Source of the DNA: Pontibacillus yanchengensis Y32
GTDB taxonomy: Bacteria > Bacillota > Bacilli > Bacillales > BH030062
DNA: 51,274 nt
Direction of reading: 5' to 3'
Assembly (NCBI RefSeq): GCF_000770635.1
Contig: NZ_AVBF01000028.1
Span: forward strand, 1 to 51,274
A program made the position numbers and the translations under genes. Shown here one piece after another: positions 12,121-19,423 of this stretch. Positions within the stretch are counted from its first letter, which is position 1. Each line of letters starts with the position of its first letter. The notes beneath the pieces were generated by a model. That model was not told the origin of the DNA, made no database searches, and saw only the letters and a program-made list of their open reading frames with translations.

Positions 12121-12146
12121 TATTTCATGAATGTATAGATAGATTC

Positions 12147-12323
12147 TTAGCGATGTATTTTCCGATCAACTTCAGCTACGATTTTTTGACTTTGTTCAAA
12201 CTCTTGCTGTCGTCGTTGTTCAACCTTTAACCTTTGGTCTAATCGACGACTGTATTCCGCGTAGCCCATACCATGAGATTGGTGCATTGCCTTTTCCATC
12301 TCATTTGTGTAATTTAAGTTCAA
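12147..12323 (-). CDS. Small charged hypothetical protein
   Basis: A 58-codon frame beginning at a TTG encodes a highly charged, Gln-rich, probably helical peptide (EMEKAMHQSHGMGYAEYSRR near the start, then QRRQQEFEQSQKIVAEVDRK). The amino-acid make-up and absence of stops suggest real coding. The start is uncertain: the nearest ribosome-binding-like sequence (AAGGGATGG) is too far upstream of the TTG. A frameshift or a non-standard start inside TISDQLN is possible. I do not recognise the family. It lies between yurZ and sufC. Confidence 0.45.
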   Translation of the reverse strand: MNLNYTNEMEKAMHQSHGMGYAEYSRRLDQRLKVEQRRQQEFEQSQKIVAEVDRKIHR

Positions 12324-12530
12324 TTGGTCACTAATAGTGAATCCATCCCTTCAAATTTATCAATCTTTACGAAATAAAGTTTACCATAGGGATGCTATCC
12401 TCACAAAAGGCATTTACACCTATATTCAGTTATTTGTAAGTGAGATATTACGAACAGAATTAATACCTAGACACACCATATAATTCATCGCAGTTTCTTT
12501 CATTTGCTTACAATTATTCAAGTTTTGTTA

Positions 12531-12905
12531 CTAGTGTTTATTTTCTTGCAAATCATGAATGCTTTCTTGCACAAGGGTTACAGCTTGACTTAAAGCTGCT
12601 CCTCCACCAAATGCAGCAGAGACTCCACATGCTTCCATCATTTCTTCGTAAGAAGCACCATGATCAAGGCAACCTTTTGTGTGGTAGATCATGCAATACT
12701 CATCTTGAGCTACAACACTAATTCCAAGCGCAATCAATTGCTTTTCTTTTTGTGACAATGTTCCTTCAGCAAAACATGCTTCTGTAAACTTACTAAAATG
12801 ATGGGCTACATCAGGTAAATGTGTAGAGAAAGTTCCCATTCCATGCTTATAGTCAAATAACGCTTGCTCGCTCGTATTCATTGCTTGGTGTTGTTTTTGG
12901 TCCAT
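12531..12905 (-). CDS. yurZ: Carboxymuconolactone decarboxylase-like (AhpD fold) protein YurZ
   Basis: A 124-residue CMD/AhpD-fold protein. The core helix has EYCMIYHTKGCLDHGAS, with two cysteines (C, then C eight residues on) and a nearby His in place of the tight CxxC of AhpD, followed by GGGAALSQAVTLVQE. Such proteins are usually small redox or lactone-handling enzymes, and the substrate is unknown. In B. subtilis yurZ also lies between suf and met genes. The site GGAGGG is six bases before the ATG and is buried in a long potential hairpin (12911-12977). Confidence 0.82.
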   Translation of the reverse strand: MDQKQHQAMNTSEQALFDYKHGMGTFSTHLPDVAHHFSKFTEACFAEGTLSQKEKQLIALGISVVAQDEYCMIYHTKGCLDHGASYEEMMEACGVSAAFGGGAALSQAVTLVQESIHDLQENKH

Positions 12906-12910
12906 AAAAA

Positions 12911-12977
12911 TCCCTCCAAGGATAATAATTAACTACGAATAGTATGACCTACATACTATGGATTATCCATGGAGGGA
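12911..12977 (-). promoter_or_regulatory. Long hairpin that covers the yurZ ribosome binding site
   Basis: On the minus-strand RNA a 16-base arm (12962-12977) can pair with 12911-12926 with one mismatch, enclosing a perfect inner stem ATAGTATG/CATACTAT (12939-12946 and 12952-12959). The 3' arm contains GGAGGG, the yurZ ribosome binding site, and is followed by T5 and then the yurZ ATG. It can therefore act as a metQ terminator, a translational switch for yurZ, or both. Confidence 0.6.
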
Positions 12978-12987
12978 ATGAAATTAC

Positions 12988-13878
12988 TTATTTACTTACA
13001 GGGACGATGGCGCCATTGTATTCTTCTTTCATAAATTGCTTAATTTCTTCAGATTGAAGAACCTCTAGAACTGTTTGAAGTGCTTCGCTATCTTTATTTT
13101 CCGACTTCGTTACTAGCAAGTTTGCATAAGGTGATTCTGCACCTTCCATAAATAGAGAATCTTCCGTTGGATTTAAACCAGCTTCAATCGCATAGTTCGT
13201 ATTAATCGCTACCAGTGCATCTTCTTCACGCTCATAGTTCTGAGGTAGTAATCCCGCATCTACATCAGCAGAAAACTCAAGATTCTTAGGGTTTTTAGCG
13301 ATATCTTCTATTTTGGCACTTTGCTTATCTATGCCTTCTTTTAACTCAATAATACCTTTTGATTCGAATAGAGAAAGAATACGACCATGGTCAGCTACAG
13401 AACGGCTCATAATTACTTCCGTTCCTTCTGGAATCTCGTCAATGCTGTTGATACTTTTAGAGTAAACTCCCATTGGTTCGATGTGAACTGGTCCAATACT
13501 TGCAAAGTCATAACCGAATTCTTTTTTCTGATCTTCTAAATAAGGTGTGTGCTGAAAGTAGTTAGCATCGATAGCGCCACTAGATAGATCTTTGTTTGGT
13601 AAGATGTAATCCTGGTACGTTTCGATGTTAAGTTCAATTCCTTTTTCCTTCAATAGTGGTTTAGCTTCTTCAAGAATTTCTGCGTGTGGTGTACTTGAAG
13701 CTCCAATCTTAAGTTCTTTTACTTCCTCACTTTGTTGCTCAGAAGAAGAACCTTCCTCAGAAGCTGAGTCGGATGTACTTCCGTTTGATGATTCTTCGGA
13801 GTTACCCTCGGACGTTCCACAAGCTGCTAGTACTAAAATAAGTAGAGTGCTTGCTAATAATGTAAGAAATTTTTTCAT
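12988..13878 (-). CDS. metQ: Methionine ABC transporter substrate-binding lipoprotein MetQ
   Basis: A 296-residue NlpA/MetQ family lipoprotein that captures methionine outside the membrane for MetNP. A signal peptide ends in the lipobox LVLAACG, with the lipidated Cys near residue 20. An acidic, Ser-rich linker follows (about 21-55), then the binding domain with LKIGASSTPHAEIL and DANYFQHTPYL, which are family signatures. GGAGAG precedes the ATG. It lies 17 bases after metP at the end of metNPQ, under the SAM riboswitch. Confidence 0.95.
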   Translation of the reverse strand: MKKFLTLLASTLLILVLAACGTSEGNSEESSNGSTSDSASEEGSSSEQQSEEVKELKIGASSTPHAEILEEAKPLLKEKGIELNIETYQDYILPNKDLSSGAIDANYFQHTPYLEDQKKEFGYDFASIGPVHIEPMGVYSKSINSIDEIPEGTEVIMSRSVADHGRILSLFESKGIIELKEGIDKQSAKIEDIAKNPKNLEFSADVDAGLLPQNYEREEDALVAINTNYAIEAGLNPTEDSLFMEGAESPYANLLVTKSENKDSEALQTVLEVLQSEEIKQFMKEEYNGAIVPVSK

Positions 13879-13895
13879 GATTTCTCTCTCCTTTT

Positions 13896-14564
13896 TTATC
13901 TTTTATCTAATTTATTTGATACATAATCGCCTAGAAATTGAAATAGGAAAACGATTAGTACGATTAAAATGGTACTTACTAATACAACATCAAAATCCCA
14001 TCTCTGGAAACCCTTCAAATATGCTAAGTCTCCCAAGCCACCTGCACCAATAACGCCTGCCATCGCTGTATAACTAATAAGTGCAATAGCTGTAACCGTA
14101 ATTCCGGATATTAAGGCAGGCATGGATTCTGGTAAGAGAACTTTGAATATTATAGTTGATGTCTTTGCGCCCATACCTTTTGCTGCTTCAATGACACCTT
14201 TGTCGACTTCTTTTAATGCTATCTCGACCATCCTTCCATAGAATGGAGAAGCTCCTATAATCAATGCTGGTAACGCTGCATTGGGTCCTCTTATTGTTCC
14301 AATTAAAAATTCCGTGAACGGGAATAACAAGAGAATTAAGATAATGAATGGAATAGCTCTAAACACATTGACTACTGTCGCTACGATGAAATTCAGTATT
14401 TTATTAGCCCATAGCCCATCTTTTGCAGTTAAATATAAAAGTAAGCCTAGAGCAATCCCGAAAATAAATGTTCCCAATACAGAAACGCCGGTCATATAAA
14501 TAGTTTCCTTTGTTGCTTCCATTAGATCTGCCATTTTTACATTTGGAAATAAACTACGAAGCAT
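13896..14564 (-). CDS. metP: Methionine ABC transporter permease MetP
   Basis: A 222-residue inner-membrane permease of the MetI family with about five transmembrane segments. The cytoplasmic EAA loop is visible as VIEAAKGMGAKTSTIIFKVLLPESMP. It forms the methionine channel with MetN. Its ATG lies inside the end of metN (11-base overlap), with AGAGGTGA upstream, so translation is probably coupled. Confidence 0.95.
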   Translation of the reverse strand: MLRSLFPNVKMADLMEATKETIYMTGVSVLGTFIFGIALGLLLYLTAKDGLWANKILNFIVATVVNVFRAIPFIILILLLFPFTEFLIGTIRGPNAALPALIIGASPFYGRMVEIALKEVDKGVIEAAKGMGAKTSTIIFKVLLPESMPALISGITVTAIALISYTAMAGVIGAGGLGDLAYLKGFQRWDFDVVLVSTILIVLIVFLFQFLGDYVSNKLDKR

Positions 14565-15582
14565 CTGGATTCACCTCTACTTTTACCGATGTTGCAGAAA
14601 TATACTGTATCGCTTCTTGGATAACGGATTCTTCTCCAGTTAGGTGAACAACTAAGGTTCCATAAGCACCTTTTTGAGTTTGAGTAATTTTCCCCTGCAG
14701 AATATTAATGGAAATGTCGTACTGCTTTGCGACTTCACTAATAACTGCCTGATTCGTCTTCTCCCCTACAAAGTGAAGTTTTAGTATATGACCTGAATCA
14801 TAATGAGTGAGAATTTCCTGTAATGAATCATCCTGGTCTCGATCACCCATAACTTGTTCCACAAAACGCTTGGTTACCTTTTGTTGAGGGTTGCGAAATA
14901 CATCTAATACATCGCCTTGTTCCACAACTCTTCCTTCTTCCATCACCGCTACACGATTACTAATTTTTCGGATAACGTGCATTTCATGTGTTATAAGAAT
15001 GATGGTTAAACCAAGCTTTTTATTGATATCTGTTAGAAGATCTAAAATAGAGTCTGTCGTTTCGGGATCAAGTGCAGAGGTTGCCTCGTCACATAAAAGA
15101 ACCTTAGGTTTATTTGCTAGTGCTCTGGCAATACCCACTCTTTGCTTTTGCCCACCACTAAGTTGAGATGGATACGCATTCTCTCTACCAGATAATCCAA
15201 CTAAATCAACAAGTTCATTTACCCGTTGCTCCCTTTCTTGCTTAGGAACATTGGCTATCTCCAGTGGAAAACCGATATTTTCCTTAACTGTCCTTGACCA
15301 AAGTAGATTAAAGTGTTGGTAAATCATCCCTATCTCTTGCCTTGCTTTTCGAAGACCTTTACCCCTGAGCTTCGATATATCATTATCATCTATCACTATT
15401 TCACCGCTAGTTGGGTCCTCAAGGCGATTGAGTAAACGAATAAAAGTACTTTTACCAGCTCCACTATATCCAATCACACCAAATATTTCGCCTTTTTCGA
15501 TATCTAAGCTGACATCATCAACCGCTTGAACATTTCCTGAACTGGATTGAAATACTTTTTGTAAGCTTTTAATTGAAATCAC
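14554..15582 (-). CDS. metN: Methionine ABC transporter ATP-binding protein MetN
   Basis: A 342-residue ATPase of the methionine importer. Walker A is GYSGAGKST (near residue 38), the signature is LSGGQKQR and Walker B is VLLCDEATSALD. The C-terminal 80 residues (from about 260) are the NIL domain that senses methionine in this family. The start is GTG with GGGAGG ten bases upstream. It is the first gene after a SAM-I riboswitch, but nearly 280 bases lie between the riboswitch terminator and its start, most of it a dispersed repeat. Confidence 0.95.
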   Translation of the reverse strand: MISIKSLQKVFQSSSGNVQAVDDVSLDIEKGEIFGVIGYSGAGKSTFIRLLNRLEDPTSGEIVIDDNDISKLRGKGLRKARQEIGMIYQHFNLLWSRTVKENIGFPLEIANVPKQEREQRVNELVDLVGLSGRENAYPSQLSGGQKQRVGIARALANKPKVLLCDEATSALDPETTDSILDLLTDINKKLGLTIILITHEMHVIRKISNRVAVMEEGRVVEQGDVLDVFRNPQQKVTKRFVEQVMGDRDQDDSLQEILTHYDSGHILKLHFVGEKTNQAVISEVAKQYDISINILQGKITQTQKGAYGTLVVHLTGEESVIQEAIQYISATSVKVEVNPDAS

Positions 15583-15679
15583 GGTCGATTTACCTCCCTT
15601 TTGTTCCGATTATACTGATAAATTTACTTGGATTTATTGATAAAGTGTTAGAATAAGGATTATAAACTCCTTAGATAAT

Positions 15680-15858
15680 GAACAAAAGCTCGGGGCACCT
15701 TGGTCACCCCCTCGGGGTCTTAAGGCAAACCTCGAAGTGGCGTTTTTTGCCACAGCGAGGATTGACTTAAGACCCCGAGGGTTAGGCGCTGGAGCTGGAC
15801 GTGGCTGCATCACTTTTTCAGTTATACCAAGCATTGAATTTTATAATTTCGCTAGACG
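15680..15858 (-). repeat. Modular repeat, chimeric copy in the metN leader
   Basis: The flanks match the repeat at 11924-12120: the GTCTAGCGAAATTATAAAA end lies next to the riboswitch terminator, and AGCTTTTGTTC lies at the other end. The core is different and forms a very strong hairpin with a perfect 16-base stem (15709-15724 with 15766-15781, CTCGGGGTCTTAAG) and a second inner stem GTGGC/GCCAC. It lies inside the transcribed metN leader. Confidence 0.8.
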
Positions 15859-15864
15859 AATAAA

Positions 15865-15897
15865 AAACCTTTCTGCCCGAGAGGACAGAAAGGTTTA
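15865..15897 (-). terminator. SAM riboswitch terminator hairpin
   Basis: On the minus strand, AAACCTTTCTG pairs with CAGAAAGGTTT and is followed by six T. It is the expression platform of the upstream S-box and stops transcription when SAM is bound. Confidence 0.92.
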
Positions 15898-15913
15898 TAT
15901 GTAAACAATTCGT

Positions 15914-16022
15914 CCTCTCATCTATCTAAGTCTTAGACTTAGCAGGATTTGGCACCTTTCAAACAATGTTTGATGGTTGCCGGGCTTCATAGGGCCAGTC
16001 CCTCCGCCTCTCGTGATAAGAG
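15914..16022 (-). promoter_or_regulatory. SAM-I (S-box) riboswitch aptamer
   Basis: On the minus strand the aptamer starts CTCTTATCACGAGAGGCGG and continues with GAGGGACTGGCCC, TGAAGCCCGGCAACC and AAGGTGCCAAATCCTGC. It closes with GATGAGAGG, which pairs with the start to form P1. These are the invariant S-box segments (kink-turn, pseudoknot partner, GGCAACC). It controls metNPQ by premature termination at 15865-15897. Confidence 0.96.
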
Positions 16023-16228
16023 ATTTACGTTCTTTATTTAATTAAAACATTAACTTAGTTATTCACTAAAGATGATTCTAGCATGGTAAACATATATGGT
16101 CAAGATATAAATTTTAATTTCAATATCTTCCTTAATAATGTGAAATAGTATGTACGAGTTGCTTCTGATTGCAGTGTGATTTATGCTAGCATGTATAGAA
16201 ATTATCGTCAATATAAAGGAGTTTGATC

Positions 16229-16642
16229 ATGAAAGCCCCTACTTTTGAATTACAAGACATGAATGGACAAACATATAGTTTAGAAGAAGATTTAGGGAAC
16301 AACGTTGTGCTTACATTCTGGACGTCATGGTGTCCTGATAGTGCCCGAGATTTACCTAAAAAGGAGCAACTCTTCCAGTCAATGGACCATGAAAAAGTAA
16401 AGATGATTACGATTAATGTAGTCGGAAGAGAACGAAATGCCCAAGAAGGTATCGATTACGCAACTAAATTTTTGACGCAACCAACCCTTTTTGACCAAGG
16501 AACAGAAGTCTATGACGCATATAACTCCCAGGGGGTACCTACCACTGTCCTCATAAATAGAGAAGGTGAAATCGTAAAACAATTTGGTGACAAAGCTCAG
16601 TTCCTAGACATTGTAGAGGCTATTGGAAGTGAACTTGTTTAA
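16229..16642 (+). CDS. TlpA/ResA-like thioredoxin-fold protein with a CxxS active site
   Basis: A 137-residue redoxin of the TlpA/AhpC-TSA superfamily, with APTFELQDMNGQTYSLEEDLG at the start and VPTTVLINREGEIV (cis-Pro loop) near the end. The active site is WTSWCPDSARDLP. The usual second cysteine of WCxxC is serine, so it cannot form the ordinary disulfide and may act as a monothiol reductase or isomerase. It has no signal peptide. An upstream TTG is in frame, but AAAGGAG lies seven bases before the ATG at 16229, which is used. Its TAA abuts the convergent yusD stop with no base between. Confidence 0.82.
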   Translation: MKAPTFELQDMNGQTYSLEEDLGNNVVLTFWTSWCPDSARDLPKKEQLFQSMDHEKVKMITINVVGRERNAQEGIDYATKFLTQPTLFDQGTEVYDAYNSQGVPTTVLINREGEIVKQFGDKAQFLDIVEAIGSELV

Positions 16643-16966
16643 TTAGGCAGAAAGATGAAAAAGTGCTTCAATTAGCAAAACGTCTTTATACCGCCCATTC
16701 ATTTTAATTAAATGAGTGGGCACCTTTAATAACTTCATTTCTCCACTCCAGATTAGCTGTAACGTATAACTATCCGCTTCAACCATTACCTGGACATTGC
16801 TATCTTTCCTATTATGAACAAACAATTTACCGTTATCTATCTCTAGACAGACTTGCTCTGCATTACTGTAAAACGAAACCAACAACGACCTATCTTTTAG
16901 TAAAGGACCTAAATCACTACGCTTTTCTACCCTTTCCAGCCATGCGTACAATTCCTTGGCATTCAT
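16643..16966 (-). CDS. yusD: YusD-like small protein (SCP2-like)
   Basis: A 107-residue protein in the position of B. subtilis yusD, between the met genes and yusE. It resembles a small SCP2-type lipid-binding fold: alternating strands such as VCLEIDNGKLFVHNRKDSNVQVMVEADSYTLQLIWSG are followed by a helical end. No catalytic motif is visible. AAAGGAG lies seven bases before the ATG. The function is unknown, and the name rests on position and size. Confidence 0.65.
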   Translation of the reverse strand: MNAKELYAWLERVEKRSDLGPLLKDRSLLVSFYSNAEQVCLEIDNGKLFVHNRKDSNVQVMVEADSYTLQLIWSGEMKLLKVPTHLIKMNGRYKDVLLIEALFHLSA

Positions 16967-17255
16967 TGGCCCACTCCTTTTTTCAAAGTGACTAAAGTAT
17001 AGCTACACCGCCTACCTCGAACTTTTCTTATTAGGTTATTGCTTGTAATTTCTCTACAAAAACACAATATCCTCTTTGGTTCACAACAATCTAAAAACTT
17101 CTCGCAAACCCTGTCGAAATATTTCCCGAGAAATATGTAACAAGCAACTCTTATGTCGAATTTGAAAGAATATGATACAAGGTAATGGTGATTGTCTATA
17201 CAAATAACAAGAAGTAAGGAGTTTACTAAATAATCCAAGTTTAAAAAAGGCAATA
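16967..17255. other. Intergenic region between yusE and yusD
   Basis: About 290 AT-rich bases contain no supported gene. A short perfect palindrome, ATATTTCTCGGGAAATAT, lies near 17128-17145. Two overlapping minus-strand frames here have no ribosome binding site and read as cysteine-rich low-complexity sequence, so they were not called. Confidence 0.45.
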
Positions 17256-17294
17256 CAAAAAGAGCACCGAATATCTCTACATTCGATGCTCTCT
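17256..17294 (-). terminator. Intrinsic terminator after yusE
   Basis: On the minus strand, AGAGCATCGAAT pairs with ATTCGGTGCTCT and is followed by T5. It lies 20 bases past the yusE stop. Confidence 0.8.
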
Positions 17295-17314
17295 CTAATC
17301 AAATTATGACTTTA

Positions 17315-17632
17315 TCACAAATCTTCATATTCACTAATCTTATCGTACATGTGGGGTACAGAGTGGAAAGCATATACTTTCTCCTCCACATCCATTCCAT
17401 TGGTAATCAATAAACAAGGAACACTTTCAATTTGAAAATGTTGCATGAAAGTTGGATGGACAGATGCGTTTAACTCATTAAGTGTAAGCTCTTCTTTGGC
17501 AGCCTCGAGTGTTTCTAACATCTTCCTAGCAATATGGCATGTACCACAAAAGGGGCTATGGATAAATGTCATTTCATACGTTTTGGAACTTTTCTGCAAG
17601 GCTTGAAAAGGATTTTCTTCTAAAAATTGCAT
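17315..17632 (-). CDS. yusE: Thioredoxin-like protein YusE
   Basis: A 105-residue thioredoxin-fold protein with the active site SPFCGTCHIARKML (CGTC near residues 29-32) and the cis-proline loop ESVPCLLI. It is a small cytoplasmic dithiol protein; its partners are unknown. AAAGGTGATAT precedes the ATG. It follows the Toprim gene yusF by 18 bases, and the two genes are probably co-transcribed up to the terminator at 17256-17294. Confidence 0.85.
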   Translation of the reverse strand: MQFLEENPFQALQKSSKTYEMTFIHSPFCGTCHIARKMLETLEAAKEELTLNELNASVHPTFMQHFQIESVPCLLITNGMDVEEKVYAFHSVPHMYDKISEYEDL

Positions 17633-17650
17633 TGTTATATCACCTTTATC

Positions 17651-18001
17651 TTACGTCAAAAAAATAGGATCTACAGAGATATGTCTGCTTACTAGTGCTG
17701 AGGCTAATTCAGGTTCAGGGGTTGCCGCCACTTCTCTAAATGACTTATCAATGTATATGTGCTCGGCATGAGGTAATTCGAATGATAGCTGTTTTCGTAA
17801 TTTATGACCGGAGTCATCTTCATCTACAAGAATATATACATTTTTATTATCTAGATCATATTCAAATATCAATTCTTCAAGTCTTTCAATCCCCAGTGTT
17901 CCGTTGGTGCAAATGATATCAACCTGTTCATTTAATATTTTTTGAATTTGTTTCTTGTCTGTTCTACCTTCAACAATAATCACTTTATTAAACTCACCCA
18001 T
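17651..18001 (-). CDS. yusF: Toprim domain protein YusF
   Basis: A 116-residue stand-alone Toprim domain, as found in OLD nucleases, primases and RNase M5. The conserved Glu is in VIIVEGRTDKKQ and the DxD pair in YILVDEDDSG. It may act on nucleic acid, but the target is not known. In-frame GTG (18010) and ATG (18007) codons lie just upstream. The ATG at 18001 is chosen because CAGGTGAT is correctly spaced for it and itself contains the upstream codons. Confidence 0.85.
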   Translation of the reverse strand: MGEFNKVIIVEGRTDKKQIQKILNEQVDIICTNGTLGIERLEELIFEYDLDNKNVYILVDEDDSGHKLRKQLSFELPHAEHIYIDKSFREVAATPEPELASALVSRHISVDPIFLT

Positions 18002-18121
18002 ATTCATCACCTGTTCTCTGCTTTTCTCTTTCCTTTAGTTTATGATGTTATGAACAATAATTCCAATAAAAAATACACTTTTCAGGAAAAGAATGAGAAA
18101 CATTATATATTTAGGTAAAAG

Positions 18122-18147
18122 AAATGGCAGTGGATTCCCACTGCCAA
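18122..18147 (-). terminator. Intrinsic terminator after the yusG-like gene
   Basis: GGCAGTGG pairs with CCACTGCC around four loop bases. On the minus strand a T-rich stretch (ATTTCTTTTA) follows. Confidence 0.7.
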
Positions 18148-18152
18148 ATCGT

Positions 18153-18329
18153 TTAGCACCATCCATTCTCATCATCACAATCAACGTACTGGCGCACCTT
18201 AGCTGGGTCAGCTGTGCCTCTCCAACTTTCTTTTGCCTTTTTGGTTACGTTGCTTTGAAGAGATGAACGGTTTTGAGTTTGTTTCGTAGTCCGTTGTTTA
18301 GGATTACGATTATTATCTCTTGAATCCAT
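18153..18329 (-). CDS. yusG: YusG-like small protein
   Basis: A 58-residue frame with a strong site (GAGGGGTGG) about eight bases before its ATG. The N-terminal half is basic and polar (MDSRDNNRNPKQRTTKQTQN). The C-terminus is YVDCDDENGWC, carrying two cysteines. Its place, immediately downstream of gcvH and before yusF, is that of B. subtilis yusG. The function is unknown, and the two C-terminal Cys with acidic residues could bind a metal. It is followed by a terminator. Confidence 0.6.
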   Translation of the reverse strand: MDSRDNNRNPKQRTTKQTQNRSSLQSNVTKKAKESWRGTADPAKVRQYVDCDDENGWC

Positions 18330-18383
18330 AGCAAACCACCCCTCATGTATAGGGTATCCGTTTTACTATAGACTATGTTTTAA

Positions 18384-18767
18384 TTAATCTTCATCAATCA
18401 TTTCTTTGTATTGTTCATCAGACATTAATTCTTCAAGCTCGGACATGTCTGAAGGCTCAACAAGAATCATCCATGCTTTATCATATGGAGATTCATTTAC
18501 AAATTCAGGACTGTCATCTAGCTCGTCATTAACGCCGACCACTTTACCACTTAGTGGAGCATAAAGTTCAGAAACTGTTTTTACAGATTCAACGCTACCA
18601 AAAGGATCGTCTGATTTAATTGTGTCGCCTACTTCTGGTAATTCAACAAATACGATATCACCTAGTTCGGATTGAGCATGGCTCGTAATCCCGATACGTA
18701 CTTTATCTCCTTCTACTTTCACCCATTCGTGCTCTTCGGAATAATACAATTCTTTTGGTACACTCAT
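18384..18767 (-). CDS. gcvH: Glycine cleavage system H protein
   Basis: A 127-residue lipoyl-domain protein that carries the aminomethyl group during glycine cleavage and serves as a lipoate relay in Bacillus. The lipoyl lysine lies in [16 protein letters not shown] (near residue 63). The N-terminal [13 protein letters not shown] is typical. GGAGGG precedes the ATG. No gcvT or gcvP genes are near; a detached gcvH between yusG and yusI is the normal Bacillus arrangement. Confidence 0.96.
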   Translation of the reverse strand: MSVPKELYYSEEHEWVKVEGDKVRIGITSHAQSELGDIVFVELPEVGDTIKSDDPFGSVESVKTVSELYAPLSGKVVGVNDELDDSPEFVNESPYDKAWMILVEPSDMSELEELMSDEQYKEMIDED

Positions 18768-18840
18768 GTTAAACCCTCCATTTTCTGCTTTTCATTTCAA
18801 ATTTATTAAACATGGCTTAAGAAGCCAAATGTTTTGCTCA

Positions 18841-19197
18841 TTACGTCCAAGTATTTTCAAACGAATCTTCTTTAAAACCAACTGTCACTTGCTTACCATC
18901 TGTTGCAATTGGGCGTTTTAGCAACATACCATCTGAGGCTAGCCACTCTACCATTTCTTCCTCGCTTGCCTCCGGTAGCTTGTCTTTTAACCCTAGTTCC
19001 CGGTACTTTTTACCGCTCGTATTAAAGAACTTTTTTGCAGGTAGATCGCTTTGGCTAATCAAAGATTTAATTTCCTCTTTAGACGGTGGATGCTCTACAA
19101 TATGTACAGGTTCATATTCAACGTTATGATCATCCAGCCATTTTTTAGCTTTTTTACACGTACCACATTGAGGATACCAATAAAATGTTAATGCCAT
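18841..19197 (-). CDS. yusI: ArsC/Spx family thioredoxin-fold protein YusI
   Basis: A 118-residue ArsC/Spx/YffB family protein with FYWYPQCGTCKKAKKWL (CxxC at about 11-14) and RPIATDGKQVTVGFKE near the end. It is probably a small thiol oxidoreductase or a Spx-like regulator. The open frame extends ten codons further, but GGAGGG lies six bases before the ATG at 19197 and inside the extension, so the shorter start is used. It is followed by gcvH on the same strand. Confidence 0.85.
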   Translation of the reverse strand: MALTFYWYPQCGTCKKAKKWLDDHNVEYEPVHIVEHPPSKEEIKSLISQSDLPAKKFFNTSGKKYRELGLKDKLPEASEEEMVEWLASDGMLLKRPIATDGKQVTVGFKEDSFENTWT

Positions 19198-19333
19198 CAA
19201 CATCCCTCCTTTTCTATGGATGTTCATATTTTACCATAGATCTATATCTCATCCTAACAATGAATGAGGGATAGATAACTCTTTTTTGGTATTACCATTC
19301 TTTGACGGATTAAAACCTAAATATAATTGATAT

Positions 19334-19377
19334 GAACAAAAGCTCGGGGCGCCAGAAATTTATATTTTCTTTACTCA
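19334..19377 (-). repeat. Short remnant of the modular repeat
   Basis: GAACAAAAGCTCGGGGCGCC joined to AGAAATTTATATTTTCTTTACT matches the two ends of the modular repeat with no core between them. The second segment also occurs beside the copy at 25409-25590. It lies directly past the fadE terminator. Confidence 0.65.
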
Positions 19378-19384
19378 CAAACAA

Positions 19385-19409
19385 GGTAGGCTCACAATAC
19401 GAGCCTACC
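19385..19409 (-). terminator. Intrinsic terminator after fadE
   Basis: GGTAGGCTC pairs with GAGCCTACC around a short loop. On the minus strand TTGTTTGT follows. It closes the fadN-fadA-fadE operon. Confidence 0.7.
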
Positions 19410-19423
19410 TCTAGGATTAGTCA

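Noticed and set aside
15634-15834. 66-codon minus-strand frame in the metN leader
   Set aside because: It lies wholly inside the dispersed repeat; the proline and arginine-rich sequence reflects the GC-rich hairpin, not a protein.
16963-17302. Two overlapping minus-strand frames between yusE and yusD
   Set aside because: They overlap each other in different frames, lack ribosome binding sites, and one covers the yusE terminator.
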